This document shows, one piece after another, positions 36,792 to 41,168 of a stretch of 41,168 nucleotides of DNA. Within the stretch, counting starts at the first letter, position 1. The number at the start of each line of letters is the position of its first letter. Origin of the DNA: an uncultured Lachnospiraceae bacterium. GTDB lineage: Bacteria > Bacillota > Clostridia > Lachnospirales > Lachnospiraceae. Position numbers and translations under genes: made by a program. Under the pieces are notes generated by a model. That model had not been told where the DNA came from. It searched no databases and was given only the letters and a program-made list of their open reading frames with translations. Location: NCBI GenBank assembly GCA_947629545.1, contig CANREE010000017.1:1-41168 (forward strand), read 5' to 3'.

Positions 36792-37157
36792 GTCCAAACT
36801 CGGGCAAGAAAGGGGAATTACTATGATTAAAAAACTGTCTTGCCCCGCTCTCTTAATATAGGGTCGCAATAGTGGAACCAAAGCACTTAAAACTGGTTAA
36901 ATGCAGCTACTGGTATAGCGGAGCAACTCAGAGAAGAGTCAAAAACACATTGTTGGTATCCAAGATACCCCACTATATCGTGTACTCCCCGTAATCTGCC
37001 AGCTAATGGGCAATCAATCGGCTGAACTAAAACTGCATAAGTGGCAGAGTACCTAAAGAAGTCTGGGCGCTATACCGGGCGGTGAAAGCCTGCAAGGTAC
37101 ATAGGGTAACAAAATTTAGGCAAGGGCTGGTAGTGATAGCGCACTATCAGCTTTTTG
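36792..37157 (+). ncRNA. Large structured RNA, about 365 nt, unclassified
   Basis: A strong promoter and a strong terminator enclose sequence with no credible long frame but many long-range pairings: CGGGCAAGA / TCTTGCCC at the start; GGTATC-CAA-GATACC (36956-36970); GTACTC...CTGCC pairing with GGCAG...GAGTAC (36981-37052); CCTAAA/TTTAGG (about 37052-37120) enclosing CTAT-ACC / GGT-ACATAG and GGGC/GCCT. A tiny frame MIKKLSCPALLI (36823-36861) with AGGGG upstream lies in the first helix's loop. Not recognised as any class I know. Faces the XRE gene 37147 tail to tail. Confidence 0.6.
37126..37157 (+). terminator. Terminator of the large ncRNA
   Basis: GCTGGTAGTG / CACTATCAGC, ten pairs (one G-U), loop ATAGCG, followed by TTTTTG on the + strand. 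Confidence 0.85.
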
Positions 37158-37365
37158 TTTCCGCAAATTCCATCGGATTCACGTTGAGAAATGCGCAAAC
37201 TTTCAACAATTCTTCATCTCTGAGCGGTCGCCTTTTGTCCTCCTGTACTGACCCGGACAGACTTGCGTGTAATGTCCCTCTTTTAATTCCTGTGGCCCTT
37301 GATATTGCAGAAATGTTGATCCCCTTATTTTTCACATAAAGAGATAAATTCTTTGTTACGCCCAC
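37147..37365 (-). CDS. XRE-family regulator (Cro-like) 2
   Basis: 72 aa. INISAISRATGIKRGTLHAS LSGSVQEDKRRPLRDEELLK VCAFLNVNPMEF: a helix-turn-helix repressor of minimum size. GTG start with AAAAGGAAAAA. Second in a pair of small XRE genes downstream of the operator region; its 3' end faces the ncRNA. Confidence 0.7.
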   Translation of the reverse strand: MGVTKNLSLYVKNKGINISAISRATGIKRGTLHASLSGSVQEDKRRPLRDEELLKVCAFLNVNPMEFAETKS

Positions 37366-37375
37366 TTTTTCCTTT

Positions 37376-37402
37376 TCTCACCTCCTACTCCAGAAAATAC
37401 TC
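37376..37402. repeat. 27-bp direct repeat, copy 2
   Basis: Same 27 bases as 36712-36738; here it contains the last codons and stop of the XRE gene 37385-37567 plus its downstream AGGTGAGA. Confidence 0.7.
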
Positions 37403-37567
37403 GATAGGCTTCTGAAAGTAATCCGCCACCTTTTTCAGATTGGCTGAATTGGGTATTGATTCTTTCCACCCTCTTATAGTCGCGTTTCCGAGTGAGCATT
37501 CCCTTTCCAGCTTGGCAATAGAAATGCCCTTCTCTCTGCAAAGGTCGGAAACCTTATCAAATAACAA
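37385..37567 (-). CDS. XRE-family regulator (Cro-like) 1
   Basis: 60 aa. CREKGISIAKLERECSLGNA TIRGWKESIPNSANLKKVAD YFQKPIEYFLE: a complete HTH_3 fold. TTG start with AGGAG eight bases upstream. First gene to the left of the multiple operators, divergent from the repressor at 37790. Typical of a Cro or early-regulator position. Confidence 0.75.
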   Translation of the reverse strand: MLFDKVSDLCREKGISIAKLERECSLGNATIRGWKESIPNSANLKKVADYFQKPIEYFLE

Positions 37568-37596
37568 ATTCTCACTCTCCTCTCATATAAAATATT

Positions 37597-37771
37597 GGGA
37601 TTTTTAGAGAAAAGCCTTGACAAATATTAGAGTATGTTCTAAAATATGAATCACCACAAGACATATTGAGACCGCTCTATTTATTTGTTTTTAGGCTTTT
37701 CTCTAAAACCTAAATTCATTATATCGAGTATTCTCTATTTTGTCAAGCGATTTTTATGCTTTTCTCTAAAA
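37597..37771. promoter_or_regulatory. Immunity operators between Cro-like gene and repressor
   Basis: TTTTAGAGAAAAGC occurs three times: 37602-37615 on the + strand, and 37694-37708 and 37758-37771 on the - strand. A related palindrome, TTAGAGTATGTTCTAA, is at 37627-37642. Weak hexamer pairs overlap the sites: TTTTCT-17-TATATC toward the repressor (37697-37725) and TTTTCT-17-TTATAT toward the Cro-like gene (37585-37613). The layout is that of a lambda-like switch. Confidence 0.6.
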
Positions 37772-37789
37772 ATTTTTAGGGGGTACTCT

Positions 37790-38158
37790 ATGAATAGTGT
37801 GGAGCGCGTCAAGCAGATTTGCAAAGAACGCAAAATTCCCATTTCTAAGCTGGAAAAAGACCTCGGGTATTCCAATGGCTATATAAGCCAATTACGAAAA
37901 GGCGTATTTCCAGCTGACAGGCTGGCAGAGATAGCAAATTATCTTGGTGTGTCGCCGGATTTCCTTATGAATGGCGAAGAAACCGGGACAAAGTATTACC
38001 TCAACGACGAAACTGCCGCCATAGCCCAGAGTATATTTGAGAACAAAGAATTGCGCCTCCTTTTTGACGCCGCCAAGGACGCGCCGCCGGAAGACCTGTC
38101 AACAGTACACGCTATGCTTCTGGCCCTCAAACGGAAGGAGCAAGGGAATATTGATTGA
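37790..38158 (+). CDS. CI-like prophage repressor (XRE)
   Basis: 122 aa. KQICKERKIPISKLEKDLGY SNGYISQLRKGVFPADRLAE IANYLGVSPDFLMNGEE: full XRE DNA-binding domain. The C-terminal ~50 residues (AQSIFENKELRLLFDAAKDA PPEDLSTVHAMLLALKRKE) are helical, a short oligomerisation tail seen in Firmicute prophage repressors; no LexA-type protease. AGGGGG six bases before the ATG. Probably maintains lysogeny. Confidence 0.8.
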   Translation: MNSVERVKQICKERKIPISKLEKDLGYSNGYISQLRKGVFPADRLAEIANYLGVSPDFLMNGEETGTKYYLNDETAAIAQSIFENKELRLLFDAAKDAPPEDLSTVHAMLLALKRKEQGNID

Positions 38159-38372
38159 CGTTGCGGTGCGGCTGATTTCGTTCCCGTCTGGCAAGGTTCA
38201 TGAGGCGGTGACTGAAAACGAGGACGGGACGTTTACAATATTCTTGGACAAGAATATGACGCGGGAATATCAAGAAAAGCGATTCTTACACGCGATAAGG
38301 CATTTGAACGGTAAGGATTTCGAGAAGGAGAACGTGCAGGAAATCGAAAAGGAGGCGCACGATGAGCATTAA
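38151..38372 (+). CDS. Small ImmA-like protein
   Basis: 73 aa from TTG at 38151, overlapping the repressor stop. RLISFPSGKVHEAVTENEDG, TFTIFLDKNMTREYQEKRFL HAIRHLNGKDFEKENVQEIE KEAH. The HAIRH and the later EAH recall the ImmA/IrrE zincin, but the HExxH Glu is replaced (HAIRH), so it is more probably a non-catalytic partner. Encoded directly after the repressor, like ImmA after ImmR. A GTG at 38166 is also possible. Confidence 0.6.
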   Translation: MIDVAVRLISFPSGKVHEAVTENEDGTFTIFLDKNMTREYQEKRFLHAIRHLNGKDFEKENVQEIEKEAHDEH

Positions 38373-38898
38373 GGGAAACTCCCAAGAATTATATGTTGGC
38401 AAAAACGGAATTGTCTTGGCCGATTTCCGACTGTTTGCCTCCAACAAAAAGTATAAGTACGAAGAAATCGAAAAGATTGAATATTGTTTTCGCTCCGCAA
38501 CAGAAGGCGGATATATGGATTTTTATGATTCATATGAACATTTTGACCGTTTTTCGTTTTCTCAAAGCGCAAACGAGAGTATTCAACGCGCAGTTGATTA
38601 TATATCCGACAGGCGGCCTGATTTGAATATAGAAAAGCACGAGGCATCGGCGGACCCGTTTTATACCAAAAAAATGTTTATAGTGCTTCTGTCCGTATTT
38701 TGCTCTTGGCCAATAGGATTAATACTCTGCTGGTGCACAGGGAAAAGAACAATGAGAGAAAAAATCTTGTTTACTGTGGCGGTAATAGCGATACATATAT
38801 GTTTTTATGTGTTCTGGACTTGGTACACGCAAATTCAGATAAGCTCTGCAATGAATGAAATAGAAGAATATACAAACCATATACTAAATCTCTTTTAA
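38362..38898 (+). CDS. Membrane protein of the lysogeny operon
   Basis: 178 aa. Soluble N-terminal ~105 residues (NGIVLADFRLFASNKKYKYE EIEKIEYCFRSATE) look like a PH-type beta domain. Two membrane helices follow (MFIVLLSVFCSWPIGLILCW, ILFTVAVIAIHICFYVFWTW), with a short tail. It overlaps the ImmA-like gene. Possible role in exclusion of other phages or host modification; not recognised. Confidence 0.6.
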   Translation: MSIKGNSQELYVGKNGIVLADFRLFASNKKYKYEEIEKIEYCFRSATEGGYMDFYDSYEHFDRFSFSQSANESIQRAVDYISDRRPDLNIEKHEASADPFYTKKMFIVLLSVFCSWPIGLILCWCTGKRTMREKILFTVAVIAIHICFYVFWTWYTQIQISSAMNEIEEYTNHILNLF

Positions 38899-38907
38899 GG
38901 AAAAATT

Positions 38908-39516
38908 ATGAAGAAATATAACAAATGGGTTACTTTGCTTTTGGGTTATCTCGGCATCCATCGTTATATGGCCGGAGAAATTGGGATGGGAATCTTATAC
39001 ACTTGCACAGGCGGATTGTTCGGGATAGGGTGGATTGTTGACACCGTAAGGGCATTTATGGGCGGCGGATTCTATATCCCGATCAAAAAATTGCCCGTGG
39101 TGCCTCCGCAAGGTCTGGTTTTACATAACGGCGAAATATGCCATTATCAAGGGCAGGCATATGCAGAGAAAGTAAAAGACAGAATTGCGGGATATACATC
39201 AGATTATAGTGGAGGAAGCGTCAGAATTGCAAAAGGGATGAGCATACGTACTGGCGGAAGCACAAGAAGGGCTGTGCGTGAAACAGTATCGGAAAGAAAT
39301 TACGGAATACTTTACATCACAAATGAACGGGTTGTATTTCTGTCAGAAAAGAATGCATTTGAAAAGCCCTTTTCACTGTTGACAGCATTTAACCCGTCTG
39401 TGGGCGGAGTGGTATTCCAATTTGGAAATACGGCATACCCACTTATGACAGATGATTCAAACAGAATCCGAGACATTGTAAGCGGAATAATAAACGGAAT
39501 GGAAGTTGATTATTAA
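38908..39516 (+). CDS. TM2-domain plus PH-like protein
   Basis: 202 aa. N-terminal TM2 domain: KWVTLLLGYLGIHRYMAGEI GMGILYTCTGGLFGIGWIVD. From ~100 on a beta-rich PH-like domain (AEKVKDRIAGYTSDYSGGSV, ERNYGILYITNERVVFLSEK NAFEKPFSLLTAF). The combination anchors a PH-like domain at the membrane. Follows 38362 in the lysogeny operon. Moron candidate. Confidence 0.65.
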   Translation: MKKYNKWVTLLLGYLGIHRYMAGEIGMGILYTCTGGLFGIGWIVDTVRAFMGGGFYIPIKKLPVVPPQGLVLHNGEICHYQGQAYAEKVKDRIAGYTSDYSGGSVRIAKGMSIRTGGSTRRAVRETVSERNYGILYITNERVVFLSEKNAFEKPFSLLTAFNPSVGGVVFQFGNTAYPLMTDDSNRIRDIVSGIINGMEVDY

Positions 39517-39548
39517 AAGCAAAACCGCCCCTGTTGGCGCAGGGACGG
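39515..39548 (-). terminator. Hairpin between lysogeny genes and integrase
   Basis: CCGCCCCTG / CAGGGACGG (one mismatch), loop TTGGCG. On the - strand it is followed by TTTTGCTTTT, a good T-run; on the + strand by none. It is therefore a - strand terminator in form, although no - strand gene is seen to the right. The hairpin may also close the + operon. Confidence 0.45.
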
Positions 39549-39669
39549 ATTGCAGATACCTTGACCGGCCGGAGCCGATGATATGGCATCAACCTACACC
39601 ATATTATATCATCTGAGCGGCGGGCGGTCAACGTCTATTTTTTATACCCATTTTGGGGAAAGGAGGCGA

Positions 39670-39774
39670 ATGAGAAAGCCGGTGAGGATAAGCCCCACCG
39701 GCCCCCGAAAACTTTTGTGGCAGGTGACCATCCTGCCAAATACGCTTGGAAAAGAGGAATCCACCGAACGCTGA
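39670..39774 (+). CDS. Possible small peptide gene
   Basis: 34 codons after AAAGGAGGCGA: MRKPVRISPTGPRKLLWQVT ILPN..., basic. A GCCGGTG/CACCGGC hairpin (39678-39701) lies within its 5' end. The ribosome site is strong but rather close. Unknown; it may be only an mRNA leader. Otherwise 39549-39825 shows nothing else that I recognise. Confidence 0.35.
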   Translation: MRKPVRISPTGPRKLLWQVTILPNTLGKEESTER

Positions 39775-39825
39775 TTACATTATAAGCTACAAAGTGGAAA
39801 ATTGCAATAGAAAGGATGATATGAT

Positions 39826-40905
39826 ATGGCAAAGGCGCACAAACTGAAATCGGGCAGTTGGAATTGCGTGGTGTACAGCCACACGGAAACCATCTTGCAG
39901 CCGGATGGAACAAAGAAGGAAAAGAGGATATACAAATCGTTTACGTGCGACATCCCCGGACCGCAAGGGAAACGGGCGTGTGAAGCTATGGCGGCGGAAT
40001 GGGCGGAGAAGAAGGAGAATTTAATTGAAGATAAGAAGGTGACGTTTGCAGAGGCGGTTGACCTCTATATACAAAACCGATCTTCTGTACTATCTCCAAG
40101 CACGATACGTGGATACCGTGCTATTCAAAGAAACAATCTGGGCGATTTGCTCGAAATGAATATAAGCGATATTACGCAGGAAATGATACAATGTGTGGTA
40201 AATCAGTCATCGCTTTCCCACTCGCCAAAAACGGTAAGAAATGTGCATGGCTTAATTTCCGCAGTTATGAAGACATACAGACCGGGTTTTCCGATTGATA
40301 CGCAACTTCCCAAGCGGATTCGGCCGGATCTCAATATCCCGGAAGATAAGGACGTAAAAAAGATACTGGATTATGTACAAACGTGTGACCCGGAAATGGA
40401 GATCCCGATATTGCTGGCGGCTTTTGGCCCCATGCGCCGGAGCGAGATATGTGCGCTTGAATCAACCGATATATCTGGAAATGTGATACACGTCACTAAA
40501 GCTATGGTTTCCTCCGATGATAATAAGCTGATCGTAAAAAGCCCAAAGTCATACGCCGGAGACAGATATATAGAATTGCCTGGTTTTGTGATAGAAAAAA
40601 TGAGCGGCATAAACGGGAGAATTGTTTCCCTTACTCCATCCGCAATATCCAACCGCTTCGAAACGATTATCAAAAACTCTGGCGTTGAGCACTTTCGGTT
40701 TCATGATCTCCGACATTACTGCGCATCAATCCAGCACTCCCTTGGTATACCAGATGCTTACATCATGCAGCGCGGAGGATGGGGGTCTGATACGGTGCTG
40801 AAAACGGTATACCGGCACGCGCTGAAGGAAAAAGAAAAGAACATGACAGCCAAGGCAAACAGGCATTTCGAGAAGCTATGCAAAACGAAATGCAAAACGA
40901 AATAA
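39826..40905 (+). CDS. int: Prophage integrase (tyrosine recombinase)
   Basis: 359 aa. N-terminal arm-binding-like domain (KLKSGSWNCVVYSHTETILQ ...TCDIPGPQGKRACEA), core-binding domain (VTFAEAVDLYIQNRSSVLSP STIRGY), catalytic residues: Arg in GPMRRSEICAL, Lys in VKSPKSYAGDR, HDLRHYCAS (His-x-x-Arg), GGWGSDTVLKTVYRHAL (Trp for second His; Tyr nucleophile). Ends 30 bases from the 3' end of tRNA-Ser, where it most likely integrates. GAAAGGATGATATGAT at the start. Confidence 0.92.
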   Translation: MAKAHKLKSGSWNCVVYSHTETILQPDGTKKEKRIYKSFTCDIPGPQGKRACEAMAAEWAEKKENLIEDKKVTFAEAVDLYIQNRSSVLSPSTIRGYRAIQRNNLGDLLEMNISDITQEMIQCVVNQSSLSHSPKTVRNVHGLISAVMKTYRPGFPIDTQLPKRIRPDLNIPEDKDVKKILDYVQTCDPEMEIPILLAAFGPMRRSEICALESTDISGNVIHVTKAMVSSDDNKLIVKSPKSYAGDRYIELPGFVIEKMSGINGRIVSLTPSAISNRFETIIKNSGVEHFRFHDLRHYCASIQHSLGIPDAYIMQRGGWGSDTVLKTVYRHALKEKEKNMTAKANRHFEKLCKTKCKTK

Positions 40906-40931
40906 AAAATCCCGCAGAAATACGGGATTTT
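40904..40931. terminator. Bidirectional terminator between integrase and tRNA-Ser
   Basis: AAAATCCCG / CGGGATTTT, nine pairs, loop CAGAAATA, T-rich on both sides. Serves integrase (+) and tRNA (-). Confidence 0.8.
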
Positions 40932-40935
40932 CAAA

Positions 40936-41021
40936 CGGAGAGAGTGGGATTCGAACCCACGCGTCCTTGCGGACAAACGGTTTTCAAGACCGCCTCGTTA
41001 TGACCACTTCGATATCTCTCC
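40936..41021 (-). tRNA. tRNA-Ser (UGA), probable attachment site
   Basis: Class II cloverleaf: acceptor GGAGAGA / TCTCTCC, discriminator G, anticodon stem GCGGT/ACCGT with loop CTTGAAA (UGA), long variable arm (GTCCGCAAGGAC), T-arm GTGGG/CCCAC with TTCGAAT. No CCA. The integrase gene points at its 3' end, which is the usual attB arrangement; the other copy of the core lies outside the window. Confidence 0.9.
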
Positions 41022-41033
41022 AAACGCCTTTTT

Positions 41034-41062
41034 ATTTTATTGGATTCCGCTATATTTGTCAA
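41034..41062 (-). promoter_or_regulatory. Promoter of tRNA-Ser
   Basis: On the - strand TTGACA (41057-41062), 17 bases, TAAAAT (41034-41039), about 12 bases before the tRNA. Host sequence. Confidence 0.75.
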
Positions 41063-41094
41063 GGGGGTGGGCGAAATTTCTGCCCACCCCCTTG
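41060..41094. terminator. Hairpin in host flank
   Basis: CAAGGGGGTGGGC / GCCCACCCCCTTG, 13 perfect pairs, nine-base loop. Weak T-content after it on the + strand. Probably ends a host gene to the right, on the - strand or +; the rest to 41168 shows no clear gene. Confidence 0.6.
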
Positions 41095-41168
41095 TAGGTT
41101 TACAATACATGTGTTACAACTGAATAATTAATAAAGCAGAGATCCCTCTTTTGTGTTATATTTTAGTC

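Noticed and set aside
36675-37146. Retron or diversity-generating element
   Set aside because: No reverse transcriptase gene or template/variable repeat pair in the window.
37597-37771. CRISPR or transposon ends
   Set aside because: Short A/T-rich repeats in both orientations between divergent XRE genes are operators; no transposase or spacers.

Overview
The window is most of a temperate tailed phage (siphophage-type) integrated in the chromosome of a Firmicute, most likely a Clostridia (Lachnospiraceae/Oscillospiraceae-like) host. This rests on the family set: Gp15, Gp157, Hol44, YopX, GP20 scaffold, Phage_min_cap2, the phage-replisome C-terminal domain and a PAPS-reductase-like protein. 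Gene starts nearly all carry strong AGGAGG sites. Only the right junction is present: a host tRNA-Ser(UGA) at 40936-41021 with the prophage integrase pointing at its 3' end. The left end (rest of tail, lysis genes, other att site) lies before base 1.

Layout from right to left. (1) 39826-40905: integrase. (2) 37147-39516: immunity region, with two Cro-type XRE genes diverging from a CI-like repressor, an ImmA-like small protein and two membrane-protein genes expressed on the + strand. (3) 36675-37146: apparent ncRNA of about 365 nt with its own promoter and terminator, plus a small membrane protein gene (36336-36674). (4) 25458-36280: early genes on the - strand: small unknowns, Gp157, ERF recombinase, NinB-like, HNH homing endonuclease, YopX, a replication protein whose gene contains iterons next to an AT-rich stretch, a second tyrosine recombinase and a PAPS-reductase-like gene. 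(5) 19577-25457: packaging: a fused small/large terminase, portal, and a minor capsid gene split by a + strand ribbon-helix-helix/GIY-YIG cassette. (6) 15779-19580: accessory genes: cysteine-peptidase-like protein, XRE and HTH regulators, DNA methyltransferase, and an RHH repressor facing a divergent gene across two palindromic operators. (7) 14970-15778: no protein gene but two tRNAs and other folded sequence just upstream of the GP20 scaffold gene. (8) 1-14969: scaffold, major capsid, connectors, tail, tape measure, baseplate and fibres.

The strongest unusual features are: an invertible segment (217-907) bounded by 23-bp inverted repeats that would swap the C-terminus of the tail fibre; an autoregulated GIY-YIG cassette that has split the minor capsid gene; a large structured + strand RNA in the immunity region; three short + strand promoter-hairpin-T-run units placed against the early operon; and two matching extended -10 promoters with a common upstream box.

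All calls come from reading the sequence. Family names are recognition from memory and have not been checked by database search.
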